Below, one piece after another: positions 18,929 to 29,036 of a stretch of 64,000 bases of DNA. The translations under genes were made by a program, and so were the position numbers. Below the pieces are notes generated by a model. It was not told the origin of the DNA. It worked only from the letters and a program-made list of their open reading frames with translations, and ran no database searches. Source of the DNA: Fodinibius saliphilus (GTDB lineage Bacteria > Bacteroidota > Rhodothermia > Balneolales > Balneolaceae); assembly GCF_005869845.1 (NCBI RefSeq), contig NZ_VAWF01000003.1, positions 186,001-250,000 of the forward strand, read 5' to 3'. The stretch's first letter is position 1, and each line of letters begins with the position of its first letter.

Positions 18929-19510
18929 GGGCTGATTTCAAAAAGATCACAAAGTTGTATGTAATTATAGGTCTAAAATTTCGGAAATTAACTTAAAAGT
19001 AATGTTTAGGTAATGCTAAGGGGCTTTTGTCGGCAAATAAAGATGGATGTATTTTTTTATCGCCTCATAAATTGATGCGGTGGTAGAGAGTGGTAGAGAT
19101 TTTTCATCTGGGCCGAAATGCGGAGTTATGCGTTGCTGTGAATAGTTACGGTACAACTTTTAAATATCGGACCGAGTATCGTCTTCGCAATTTGAGTAGA
19201 TCATCCTTGTAAAAGGAAATCAAATAGCGTTTGGAAGGTAATGAGAATGCGTGATATTATGATTCTGAGAATCATTTTAACAGTTGATCACAATAGTATA
19301 TTATGCAACGAATACATTTATTTTGCTATTTCAGATCATACCGCCTCTTAGGTCGGACGCATCCTCAATAACGGAAAGTAGCTGGTTTTGTATCTCATCC
19401 CGTAACTATGTTATGAATAAACGCTGAGATTATTTCGTAAAGCCCCTGAAAAATGAGAGATCGCCAGAATATGTGATTTTCGAATGATTAGTAGGTAGGA
19501 TATTGAATAT
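18929..19510. other. Gene-free interval upstream of the dcw cluster
   Basis: Nearly 600 bases between the dcw promoter and the terminator of the carbonic anhydrase gene. I see no convincing open frame, RNA gene or repeat. Only a short palindrome (GATTCTGAGAATC, near 19260) stands out. Confidence 0.5.
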
Positions 19511-19548
19511 AAAAGGAAAGAGGACTGGTCGTGAGATTAATCCTCTTT
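19511..19548 (-). terminator. Terminator of the carbonic anhydrase gene
   Basis: 8-bp stem AAAGAGGA/TCCTCTTT (19517-19524 with 19541-19548) followed on the minus strand by a T-rich tract, 26 bases beyond the stop codon. Confidence 0.7.
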
Positions 19549-19573
19549 GTTTAGGAATATTTGAATTGGATGG

Positions 19574-20182
19574 TTAGCTCAGGTCACTATTCGATGAAAC
19601 TGTGAGCTCAAGATCAGTAATTTCTCCCTGGGCTAAGCTATAGATCCATCCATGAACGTTCAGATCCTGCCCGCTATCCCACGCATTTTGAACGATAGGT
19701 GTTTGGCAGAGATTGCGGACTTGTTCTGCTACATTTAATTCGCAAAGTCGGTTGAGCTTATCGTCTTCAGAAAGTCCATCAAGTTCATCAGCATGCAGGC
19801 GGCCTACATCCTGAATATGGCGCAGCCAGTTGTCAATGAGGCCGTGATTCTGGTCATCAAATGCCGCCTTCACGCCACCGCAGCCGTAGTGTCCGCAAAT
19901 AATAACATGCTCTACTCTGAGTACTGCTACTGCATACTGTATCACTGATAAACTGTTGAAATCCGTATGGGCAATAACGTTGGCAATATTGCGATGTACA
20001 AACATATCGCCGGGGGCGAGGTCTACTACTTGGCTGGCAGGAACGCGGCTGTCGGCACAGCCTATCCACAGGTAATTTGGTGATTGTCCCTTGGAGAGTT
20101 GTTCAAAGAATCTGGGATCTTCTTTTTTAATTCGGTTCGCCCATTCCTTGTTTTGGTCGAGTAGGTCAGTTGGAGTATTCAC
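19574..20182 (-). CDS. can: Beta-class carbonic anhydrase
   Basis: Zinc enzyme interconverting CO2 and bicarbonate, 202 residues. The zinc ligands Cys42, His98 and Cys101 and the catalytic dyad Asp44-Arg46 are visible in GCADSRVP and GHYGCGGV. The C-terminal segment VHGWIYSLAQGEI is characteristic of the bacterial Can group. The gene stands alone with its own terminator. It probably supplies bicarbonate to carboxylases. Confidence 0.95.
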   Translation of the reverse strand: MNTPTDLLDQNKEWANRIKKEDPRFFEQLSKGQSPNYLWIGCADSRVPASQVVDLAPGDMFVHRNIANVIAHTDFNSLSVIQYAVAVLRVEHVIICGHYGCGGVKAAFDDQNHGLIDNWLRHIQDVGRLHADELDGLSEDDKLNRLCELNVAEQVRNLCQTPIVQNAWDSGQDLNVHGWIYSLAQGEITDLELTVSSNSDLS

Positions 20183-20372
20183 AGTATTTTTTGTTTTAAA
20201 CCATGGTTTCCATAAATGCCTTAGAGGCTACGGATTTAACGGTATTTATGCAAATTCATGTGTCTATAGTATATGGTAAAAGAACGCTCTATTATTGATG
20301 GTGCTGACTCTTGTTCCCCCGATATGTCACTGCAGTTATGAGGTGCCTCAGAAAGTTTGGAGGTGGTTGCAG

Positions 20373-22784
20373 TTACGATAAAGCCCGTGCCGTCTTCAAA
20401 ATATCTGCTAAAACACCGGCAGCTGTTACCTCTTTGCCAGCACCAGGACCTTGGATAACTAGCGGAGTTTGGTTGTAAAGATTAGAGAAAATCTGGATTA
20501 GGTTGTCCGTTCCCTTTAGCTGCCCGATAGGAGAGTCCTTTGGGAGTTCTTCAATACCGATCTGTACTTTGCCATCCTTAAAGCGCCCGGTATAACGCAA
20601 AGTGTTGCCTTTATTTAGTGCTGCTTCAATATGTTTTTCCCAGTGTTGATCATAGTTGCTGAGCCTGTTAAGGAAAGTATCCTTCTCCACATCCTTTAAA
20701 GCGTCTGGAATTAAAGAATCCACAGCTATTTCTTCACGTTCAATTTTAAACCCGAGGGTACGAGCCAGCGTTAAAAACTTACGAGCTACATCTTCACCGG
20801 ATAAATCATCACGCGGGTCCGGTTCAGCATAGCCTTTCTCTCTGGCATCAACAATTGCCTTGCTGAAAGGAATTCCTTGTTCGAGTTGGTTAAACAGGTA
20901 GGTCATCGTCCCTGACACCACACCCGATATTTCGGTAATATTATCACCGGCCGACTGTAGTTCATTGAGTGTTGATATTACCGGCAGTCCGGCCCCGGCA
21001 GTTGTTTCATACCGGAAAGAGGTATTATTTTCTTTAATTAACTTTTGTAGATCATCAAAGAAAGCCTGTTCAAAGGTATTGGCAAGTTTGCTGGGGGTAA
21101 CAATATGGGTGCCGTTTTCGAATAGCTTTGGATACAGTCGTGCTACCTCTTCACTTCCAGTAGCATCAACAAAAATGAGGTTGTTGCGGTGCGGTTCGGT
21201 AAGTTTATCAACTAGCGTATCCCAGTTGGTAGGCTGGCACGCAGACCAGTCAATATTTTTCTTAAGCGCAATGCCGCTCTCGTTCCACAGGGCTTGTCGG
21301 CTGTTACAGGCTCCGATAAGTCGAAAGGTGATTCCTTCCGGTTCCAGCCTTTTCAGCTGCTCCAGCAACGTATGGCCTACAGCACCAGTTCCGGCTACAA
21401 AAAGGTCGATCACTTTTTGATCTCCCTGCAAATAATCATTTAACAGACGTGCTGCCAGTTGGGCATCTTGTTTATCAAACAAGAAAGAAATGAAGCGTTC
21501 ATCGTGGTTTCGTTCAGTGCTAATGGGTTGCAGGTTATTTGAGGCTAACAGATCCCAAATACGTTTACAAAGTGATTCATCATCAGAGAAGTGATTGCTG
21601 AATTTTTTAACTTTATAGAGGTTGCTTTGCAGATCTAGCACCACATTATTGTTAGATGCCCATTGTCCGAGAAGGTTCGAAACTTTTTCGAAAAATGATT
21701 GCCGTAGTATAAAACGTGCCGGCTCAAACTCTGAGCTCGTTCTAAACCCAACCGCTTCCGAGTCAGTCTCTTGTTCGGACCAATCAGTAAGTTTGGAGAA
21801 CAGTTCAAATGCATATGTTTCGTCAATTTGTAGCTTTACAAAAGGCCCGGTAACGGTAATGGTTTTAAGGGCTCCATTAGATTCAAAGCCCGATGTTATA
21901 GAAGTGCCGGGGTGAGATGGGTTATAGCTGTTTTTGACAAGCACAGTAGTGTCCTTATTCTGAATGGGCCGTATGGTCTGGGGATGGATCACTTTCGCCC
22001 CATGAGCCGAAAGCTCTGTTATATCCCCAAAGTTGAGTTCTTTAATTGATTGAGCGGTGGGTACCCATCGGGGATCGGCTGAAAGCACTCCGTTTACATC
22101 GGTCCATATTTCAAGATGGTCGGCATTAAGAGCATCAGCAACAAGGCCGGCGGTATAATCAGACCCCGAACGACCAAGCGTTGTGATGCGATTTTTTGAG
22201 TCAGAGCCAATAAAGCCGGTGACAACAGGTACAAATTTCGATTGTTGCAGGTAGTCTCGGATCAGTGCACGACTTGTATCCTGCTTTACCTTAGCTTTTC
22301 CGAAAGTGGAATCAGTTTTGATAAATTGATGGGCTTCAAATGATTTTGCAGGTAATCCGTTACTGGATAGAACGGAAGCAAAAATTAACGCTGAAGCTCT
22401 TTCACCTATGGAAAGAATGCGATCTTTGAGTGCTCGCTTATTTTCAATATCGAGGCTGAGCTTATGCAGGTTTTGAATTAGTTCATCAAACAACTTGTCC
22501 AGATTTCTACGTTTTTTAGGTAGTTCTTTGGTGAGCTTATCAAAAAAGTCCAAATGTTTTTGACGCAAATTATCAACATTGGACTCAATAGAATCGGTCT
22601 TTTGGCCGATATTAGTGGTATGTGCAATGAGTGCATCGGTAACGCCTTCAAGGGCAGACACTACCACAAAAGGACGCGCCCGTTGTGTACGGTCAATAAC
22701 AATTTCGGCAGATTGTTTAATATAATCCGGATTCTGTAGTGAAGTACCACCGAATTTAAGAACATGTGTTTCAGAAGTATTCAT
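20373..22784 (-). CDS. thrA: Bifunctional aspartate kinase / homoserine dehydrogenase
   Basis: Fusion enzyme for steps 1 and 3 of the aspartate pathway, 803 residues. The N-terminal kinase domain starts with KFGGTS at residues 10-15 and has the TLGRSGSDYTAGLVA and EIWTDVNGVLSADPR segments. A central regulatory (ACT-type) region follows. The C-terminal NAD(P)-dependent dehydrogenase begins near residue 460 (DLFVAGTGAVGHTLLEQL) and has PSKLAN and GVVSGTMTYLFN. It lies 3 bases after metX, so homoserine made here feeds methionine synthesis under the operon's sulfur-sensing leader. Threonine also depends on this step unless another copy exists. Confidence 0.95.
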   Translation of the reverse strand: MNTSETHVLKFGGTSLQNPDYIKQSAEIVIDRTQRARPFVVVSALEGVTDALIAHTTNIGQKTDSIESNVDNLRQKHLDFFDKLTKELPKKRRNLDKLFDELIQNLHKLSLDIENKRALKDRILSIGERASALIFASVLSSNGLPAKSFEAHQFIKTDSTFGKAKVKQDTSRALIRDYLQQSKFVPVVTGFIGSDSKNRITTLGRSGSDYTAGLVADALNADHLEIWTDVNGVLSADPRWVPTAQSIKELNFGDITELSAHGAKVIHPQTIRPIQNKDTTVLVKNSYNPSHPGTSITSGFESNGALKTITVTGPFVKLQIDETYAFELFSKLTDWSEQETDSEAVGFRTSSEFEPARFILRQSFFEKVSNLLGQWASNNNVVLDLQSNLYKVKKFSNHFSDDESLCKRIWDLLASNNLQPISTERNHDERFISFLFDKQDAQLAARLLNDYLQGDQKVIDLFVAGTGAVGHTLLEQLKRLEPEGITFRLIGACNSRQALWNESGIALKKNIDWSACQPTNWDTLVDKLTEPHRNNLIFVDATGSEEVARLYPKLFENGTHIVTPSKLANTFEQAFFDDLQKLIKENNTSFRYETTAGAGLPVISTLNELQSAGDNITEISGVVSGTMTYLFNQLEQGIPFSKAIVDAREKGYAEPDPRDDLSGEDVARKFLTLARTLGFKIEREEIAVDSLIPDALKDVEKDTFLNRLSNYDQHWEKHIEAALNKGNTLRYTGRFKDGKVQIGIEELPKDSPIGQLKGTDNLIQIFSNLYNQTPLVIQGPGAGKEVTAAGVLADILKTARALS

Positions 22785-22787
22785 TGG

Positions 22788-23837
22788 TTAATAGTGTGCA
22801 ATTCTTGTTGGCGTTTCTACTAAAAAAGGTTTGATAATGTTGTTGAGCTGGTCGAATTCAATTAAGAAGGCGTCATGCCCGTGCTTCGACCGTATTCTTC
22901 GATATCGTCCTTTGGGCAATAATTGTGCAAGTTCATGCTGTTCTCGAACTGGGTATAGCATGTCTGAGTTGATACCTACTACCAATACAGGGATTTCAAT
23001 GTTGCCAAGTACTTTTACGTATGATGAGCGATTACGAGCAACATCGTGACTGTCCATAGCCTGGGTAAGGCGGACATAGGAAACGGCATCAAAACGTTCT
23101 ACCAGCTTTTCTCCCTGGTAATCGAGGTACGACTCTACTTCAAATTCTTTGGAATCTGCCTCTTGTAAACGTGCAAATTTATGTTCGTAATCGGTATCAC
23201 TGCGGTAGCTTATCATAGCAATCATCCGAGCGAGAGCCAGTCCCTTTTTGGGAGGTTGCTCTTCAGAATAATAACCATTATCCCAGTTGGGATCGTTAAA
23301 AATAGCCTGTCGCTGAGTATGGCTGATGCCAATGGCCCAGGGGCGGTGGGCTTTGCCCATTCCAATAAGTACCGCTGATTGTGGACGCTCATCCATAATT
23401 AGCCATTCCAGTACCTGCATGCCCCCCATAGATCCTCCGATAAGCAGTTCAATACTTGTAATGCCAAGGGCATCAAGCAGTTGTCGCTGCAGGCGTACCA
23501 TATCACGAATTGTGATTCTTGGAAAGTTGGCTCTGTAAGGCGTGCCGGTTTCAGGGTTCATACTGGTTGGGCCGGTGGTACCGAAGCAGCTGCCCAGTAC
23601 ATTGGGGCAGATGATAAACTGATGCGCAGGATCCAGTGTTTTGCCGGGACCAAAAAGTCCACTAAACCATTCTTCGGCATCGGCATTACCGGTTAATGCA
23701 TGGCACACAACCACCACATTATCACCTGCTTTGTTAAGGTTACCCCAACTTTTATAGGCAATGGAGGGTTGGGGTATAGGCTCCCCTTTTTCAGTTATGA
23801 AAGGATCTTCAAATGTTATTGTGTTTTTCGTACTCAT
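22788..23837 (-). CDS. metX: Homoserine O-acetyltransferase MetX
   Basis: Alpha/beta hydrolase-fold acyltransferase that activates homoserine as the O-acetyl ester. The nucleophile elbow is GGSMGGMQ, and the family hallmarks HALTGNADAEEWF and NVLGSCFGTTGPTSMNP are present. The catalytic Asp (in INSDMLYP) and His (SKHGHDAFLIE) are near the C terminus. Length (349) is normal. A succinyl donor cannot be excluded by eye, but pairing with an O-acetylhomoserine sulfhydrylase supports acetyl. It is the middle gene of metY-metX-thrA. Confidence 0.95.
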   Translation of the reverse strand: MSTKNTITFEDPFITEKGEPIPQPSIAYKSWGNLNKAGDNVVVVCHALTGNADAEEWFSGLFGPGKTLDPAHQFIICPNVLGSCFGTTGPTSMNPETGTPYRANFPRITIRDMVRLQRQLLDALGITSIELLIGGSMGGMQVLEWLIMDERPQSAVLIGMGKAHRPWAIGISHTQRQAIFNDPNWDNGYYSEEQPPKKGLALARMIAMISYRSDTDYEHKFARLQEADSKEFEVESYLDYQGEKLVERFDAVSYVRLTQAMDSHDVARNRSSYVKVLGNIEIPVLVVGINSDMLYPVREQHELAQLLPKGRYRRIRSKHGHDAFLIEFDQLNNIIKPFLVETPTRIAHY

Positions 23838-23870
23838 TATATAAAGTCAGTAACTCTTGGGCTGTATTAA

Positions 23871-23908
23871 GCGCCCGCGCAAACCAGACATCATGAAAAC
23901 GCGGGCGC
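23871..23908 (-). other. GC-rich stem-loop between metY and metX
   Basis: A perfect 9-bp GC-only stem (GCGCCCGCG 23871-23879 with CGCGGGCGC 23900-23908) and a 20-base loop. There is no T-run after it on the minus strand. It may stabilise or process the metY part of the mRNA, or cause partial termination. Confidence 0.5.
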
Positions 23909-23926
23909 CGTAGACAGCAAACCTAT

Positions 23927-25364
<1,438 letters not shown>

Positions 25365-25399
25365 AACAAACATGCCATGGATACCATGGGTGACCTCAT

Positions 25400-25519
25400 C
25401 TCTCATCTTTCCCCGGACCAGCCGGAGCAGGAAGTAGCACCTATCCCCTGTGTATCAAATACACAGGGCGGTTGCCAAAGCGTCATCGGGCCTGATCCCT
25501 CAGCTTTTCTTGATAAGAG
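25400..25519 (-). promoter_or_regulatory. SAM-I (S-box) riboswitch aptamer
   Basis: The minus-strand transcript shows the S-box core in order: CTCTTATCAAGA (P1 5' side), GAGGGA, GGCCCGATGA, GGCAACC, a variable P3 hairpin (CCTGTGTA/TACACAGG), GGTGCTAC, TTCCTGC and GAAAGATGAGAG (P1 3' side). It binds S-adenosylmethionine and is expected to favour the downstream terminator when SAM is plentiful, shutting off metY-metX-thrA. Confidence 0.95.
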
Positions 25520-25555
25520 TGCTCAGTATGTAAAAAGAACTAATGCACAGATATT

Positions 25556-25590
25556 CAAAAAAAGCCCTTCGGGGTCGTCCGAAGGGCTTT
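25556..25590 (-). terminator. Leader-peptide attenuator terminator upstream of the SAM-I riboswitch
   Basis: Perfect 12-bp stem (25579-25590 with 25561-25572, AAAGCCCTTCGG/CCGAAGGGCTTT), followed on the minus strand by seven T. It lies 28 bases after the stop of the Cys/Met-rich leader peptide. Its 5' arm (CCTTCGG) is also fully complementary to CCGAAGG at the end of the leader peptide reading frame (25624-25630), so an alternative antiterminator hairpin can form. Confidence 0.85.
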
Positions 25591-25618
25591 GAATCTGTTT
25601 ACATAGGTATGAAACAAA

Positions 25619-25696
25619 TCACTCCTTCGGTTGCAGGCATGGCATAAGCATACACATGCAACAGAGGCAAATAATATGTTGTGATATCTGTTTCAT
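25619..25696 (-). CDS. Cys/Met-rich leader peptide (25 residues)
   Basis: ATG to TGA, 25 codons, with the core CLCCMCMLMPC: five Cys and three internal Met within eleven residues (codons 10-20). It sits 24 bases after a predicted promoter and just before an intrinsic terminator, ahead of the metY-metX-thrA operon. This is the layout of a ribosome-mediated transcription attenuator. Stalling on Cys or Met codons would leave CCGAAGG (codons 23-25) free to pair with the terminator's 5' arm; reading to the stop codon would cover it. The ribosome binding site is weak, which is common in this phylum group. I know no named family. The regulatory role is inferred. Confidence 0.75.
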   Translation of the reverse strand: MKQISQHIICLCCMCMLMPCLQPKE

Positions 25697-25721
25697 TATT
25701 ACTTCAGTTTTAATTTCGTTT

Positions 25722-25753
25722 CTAAGATATGCGATTTTTTTTTATTACACAAA
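25722..25753 (-). promoter_or_regulatory. Predicted promoter of the methionine operon
   Basis: On the minus strand TTTG (25750-25753) and TATCTTAG (25722-25729) are 20 bases apart. This matches the Bacteroidota-type -33 TTTG / -7 TAnnTTTG consensus with one mismatch. It lies about 26 bases upstream of the leader peptide. Confidence 0.5.
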
Positions 25754-25764
25754 CAATACCTTTT

Positions 25765-25801
25765 GAAATGAAAAGGAAAATATGCTTTTTCTTTTCATTT
25801 C
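25765..25801. repeat. Inverted repeat upstream of the methionine operon promoter
   Basis: Perfect 11-bp arms GAAATGAAAAG/CTTTTCATTTC (25765-25775 with 25791-25801). It may be a factor-independent terminator on either strand or an operator. It lies between the histidine kinase gene end and the met promoter, in a gap that shows no other feature. Confidence 0.4.
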
Positions 25802-25999
25802 TTATTTTTAATGGTCTTTTCAAATCCTAACGAAACTTTTTGAGCTGAGAACAGGCAAAAAGTGAAGAATAATTAATGGAAGTTGAAAGATTTTAAAGTT
25901 GTAAGTCTCTGTATGTCACTGGCACATTAAGAAATGGCCAATTATATCTGCTGAATTGGTTTAATTAAGTGGAGCTTAAAGTATTAGTTATCCTAATTA

Positions 26000-27109
26000 T
26001 CAGGCATCTTTTTTAAAATTCATTTCAAAATGGGTTCCATTTTCTGAATACAGGCGGTATTCAGCATCTATCTGTTGAGTTAAAGTTTCAATAAGTTTTA
26101 ATCCCAGGGAGTCATTTTCTTGGATATCCATATTGTCGGGAATGCCTTTCCCATTATCCGTGACCTTGAGGAATAAATGGTCGTCTTCTTCATAACAGCG
26201 AATTGAGACGGTTCCCCCATTGTCTTCAAAAGCATGTTTGTGTGCATTTGAAACTAATTCGTTTATGATAAGCCCCAGCGGTACGGCCTTTCTCATATTT
26301 AAAGAGATCGGTTCGATCTCCAGGTCAAAACCTATTTTTCCCGGGCCGGAACTGTTGATAGTCTCCATAGAATTTTGGAGATGTTCGATAAGATCTTCAA
26401 TATAGACATTCAGCGCAATGCTGGCTAAACCTTCGGTTTTGTAAAGTTTTTCATGAATAGACGCAATCGATTGCACCCGATTCATGCTCTCAGAGAGTAC
26501 CTCTTGAACATCCTCTGAGTTGCTCTTGATGATCTGTAGTTCCAACATCCCGGTAATAGTAGCAAGATTGTTTTTAATACGATGGTGGGTCTCTTTGATA
26601 AGCATTTCACGCTCATCAATAATCTCTTTTAACTTTTGTTGCTGTTCCCACTCTTTTGTAACATCTCTCTGAACAGAGACAAAGTGAGTAATCTCTCCCT
26701 CATCATCCCGGATAGGGTCGATACTCCAGCGGACTCTGTACGTTGATCCATCTTTTTTATAGTTAAAGGTTTCTCCTTCAAAATGCTCACCATTACTAAC
26801 CTTTTCTACAAGATCTTTGATTGTTTCTTGGTTGGTTTTGGGACCTTGCAATATCGTGGGAGATTTTCCCAGGATTTCTTCTTTAGAATACTGTGTAACT
26901 TTCTCAAAAGCACTATTAACGAACACAATTTTTTCTTCACCTATTGTTTCAGGCGCATCGGTAACCACCACCATCTCTTTGGTTGTTTCAATAGCTTTTA
27001 TAAGTGTTTTGGCTATTCTTTGGTCTACAGATTGGGAAACGTCTTTAGTTAATTGCTTTTCTCGGAATTCTTCGAAAACATCTTTAGCCATGGTAATGAT
27101 AACCTTCAT
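26000..27109 (-). CDS. PAS (LOV-like) sensor histidine kinase, HisKA_2 type
   Basis: Soluble 369-residue kinase. A PAS domain covers residues 40-150 and closely resembles LOV domains (GKSPTILQGPKT, NYKKDG, THFVSVQRDVT), but the photoactive Cys position is Pro, so a flavin-cysteinyl adduct is not expected. The phosphoacceptor box is ETHHRIKNNLATI (His175/176), typical of the HisKA_2/HWE group. The ATPase domain has NELVSNAHKHAF (N box) and VTDNGKGIPD (G1). The start is supported by GGAGAAA 9 bases upstream. No response regulator is adjacent, so its partner is encoded elsewhere. Confidence 0.88.
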   Translation of the reverse strand: MKVIITMAKDVFEEFREKQLTKDVSQSVDQRIAKTLIKAIETTKEMVVVTDAPETIGEEKIVFVNSAFEKVTQYSKEEILGKSPTILQGPKTNQETIKDLVEKVSNGEHFEGETFNYKKDGSTYRVRWSIDPIRDDEGEITHFVSVQRDVTKEWEQQQKLKEIIDEREMLIKETHHRIKNNLATITGMLELQIIKSNSEDVQEVLSESMNRVQSIASIHEKLYKTEGLASIALNVYIEDLIEHLQNSMETINSSGPGKIGFDLEIEPISLNMRKAVPLGLIINELVSNAHKHAFEDNGGTVSIRCYEEDDHLFLKVTDNGKGIPDNMDIQENDSLGLKLIETLTQQIDAEYRLYSENGTHFEMNFKKDA

Positions 27110-27141
27110 TGTACTTATTTCTCCAAAAGAGCAATAACATC

Positions 27142-28839
27142 TTATCTGCCAGGTAAGGGAGTAGTAGCTACGGAATCTTTTTTTACATAATAGTTATTAT
27201 TTACTGAAAAACTATCATTTTTTTTGAAATCCAGCTTTGTTTTTTTCCACCGACTCGAGGTAGGATAAATAAAAGTATATGAGTTGCTATCATTAATGGA
27301 TATTTCTACAGGCATATCAAAATGAGCAACATCAGCTTCCCACCGATAATACAGTATACCATTTTTGATATGGTATTTTAAAGTAGGGATATCCGCATAG
27401 TGCAAGTACTGGTCAAAAATATCATCTAGATTTTTTCCGGACTGCTCGATAATGTATCGTTCAATTTGATCGGCCCTAACTGTTTGGTGACGAAACTTTT
27501 TTTGAATGCCTCGCAGAATATGCCGCCAAGTGGTATCATTATTTACGATTTGGCGAATGGTATGGAGCATATTGTGTCCCTTGTAATACATATCTCCGGA
27601 ACCCTCATTGTTAATACCATATTTGCCCGTGATTGGGGCTTTATTCTGAATTCTCGAACGTAATCCCCTCGTATATTCTGCAGCAGCTTTTTTTCCGAAC
27701 TGGCACTCGGTATAAATGGATTCCGAATAGCTGGTGAACGATTCATGCACCCACATATCGGCAATATCTTTAGTGGTTACATTATTGCCCCACCATTCGT
27801 GTCCGGCCTCATGGATGATGATAAAGTCCCACTTGAGACCCCAGCCAGAACCGGAAAGATCGGTTCCGTTGTATCCATTTTGGAACCCATTGCCGTAGGC
27901 AATAGCACTTTGGTGTTCCATGCCCAGGTGCGGGGTGTGCACCAGTTTAAAACTGTCTTCATAAAAGGGGTAGGGGCCAAACCATTTTTCAAAACATCGC
28001 ATCATTGGTTTTACCTGCTCAAACTGCTTTTTAGCTTTTTCCAGGTTCGGTTTTAGTACCCAATAGCTGAGATCGAGTGTTCCTTTTTTGCCTTGGTAGG
28101 TATCTTTGAAATTAACATAATTACCGGCATTAACAGAGACGTTGTAGTTGTTAATGGGATTGGTAACAAACCAGCTCCAGGTGGTCATTCCGTTTTCGTG
28201 TTTAGTAATGTCACGCAGTCGACCATTAGATACATTTTTTATTTCATTCGGCACCGTAATATTAATGCTCATGCTATCGGGTTCAGCTGTTTGGTGATCT
28301 TTGTTGGGCCACCAAATACTGGCCCCTAATCCCTGGTTGGCGGTGGCAATCCATGGGTTGTTCAATGAATCCTGTTCCCATACAAATCCCCCATCCCAGG
28401 GGGCATTTTTTGCTGCTTGAGGGTTTCCCTGGTAAAATACAGAGATAGTATAAAGAGAATCCTGTTTTAATCCATTGGGTACATCTACCATATAAGCGTA
28501 ACCATTTGGCACCCTTTGATACTCAAGAGCTTGGTTTCCCTGTTTTATTTGATCAATCTTCAACGGATCTTGCAGATCAATCTGCATACGTTTGGGAGTA
28601 TCGGTAACGCGGTATGTAATGTTATTATAGCCAGTGATTGAAGAGTCTTCAGGTTGAACAGTAAGATGCAGATCATAAAACTCTACATCCCACCAGGCGC
28701 GTTGAGGGGTGATAGAACCACGGAGTGTATCAGCTTTAGTAGCAAGCACGCCGGAATGTTGTGCAGTGGCGGGTAGGATGAGCGCAATGAGGAAACAAGT
28801 TAGTAATCCATACAGAATTAGGTTATAGAGTTTTTTCAT
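27142..28839 (-). CDS. Secreted M1 family metallopeptidase
   Basis: A zinc aminopeptidase-like protein of 565 residues with a signal peptide (ending ALILPATAQ). The N-terminal beta domain (WWDVEFYDLHLTVQPEDSSITGYNNITY) is the usual M1 saddle. The zinc site HEAGHEWWGNN with the third ligand Glu in WVHESFTSYSE is intact. The usual upstream exopeptidase motif reads HLGMEHQSAIAYG in place of GxMEN. The protein is shorter than full M1 enzymes because the C-terminal helical domain is reduced. It is probably a periplasmic peptidase. Confidence 0.9.
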   Translation of the reverse strand: MKKLYNLILYGLLTCFLIALILPATAQHSGVLATKADTLRGSITPQRAWWDVEFYDLHLTVQPEDSSITGYNNITYRVTDTPKRMQIDLQDPLKIDQIKQGNQALEYQRVPNGYAYMVDVPNGLKQDSLYTISVFYQGNPQAAKNAPWDGGFVWEQDSLNNPWIATANQGLGASIWWPNKDHQTAEPDSMSINITVPNEIKNVSNGRLRDITKHENGMTTWSWFVTNPINNYNVSVNAGNYVNFKDTYQGKKGTLDLSYWVLKPNLEKAKKQFEQVKPMMRCFEKWFGPYPFYEDSFKLVHTPHLGMEHQSAIAYGNGFQNGYNGTDLSGSGWGLKWDFIIIHEAGHEWWGNNVTTKDIADMWVHESFTSYSESIYTECQFGKKAAAEYTRGLRSRIQNKAPITGKYGINNEGSGDMYYKGHNMLHTIRQIVNNDTTWRHILRGIQKKFRHQTVRADQIERYIIEQSGKNLDDIFDQYLHYADIPTLKYHIKNGILYYRWEADVAHFDMPVEISINDSNSYTFIYPTSSRWKKTKLDFKKNDSFSVNNNYYVKKDSVATTPLPGR

Positions 28840-29036
28840 AAATACCGTTAGTTGCGAAATGATGAAATCAGGCTATTGTAACATCGTCGTATCGAGAAAA
28901 AATAATCATTCCATTTTCTTTGTAAAGAAAAATTAAGGTAACAGGCTGGATTTTAAACTTTTAATTCTCAATTTCTAATTGTTTAAACATCCAAAGATTG
29001 CGACTCATGCTTTATGTATTATGCCAACACTGAACG

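Noticed and set aside
25377-25592. Open frame on the plus strand across the met leader
   Set aside because: It is antisense to the SAM-I aptamer and attenuator terminator and has no protein character. The RNA elements explain the sequence.
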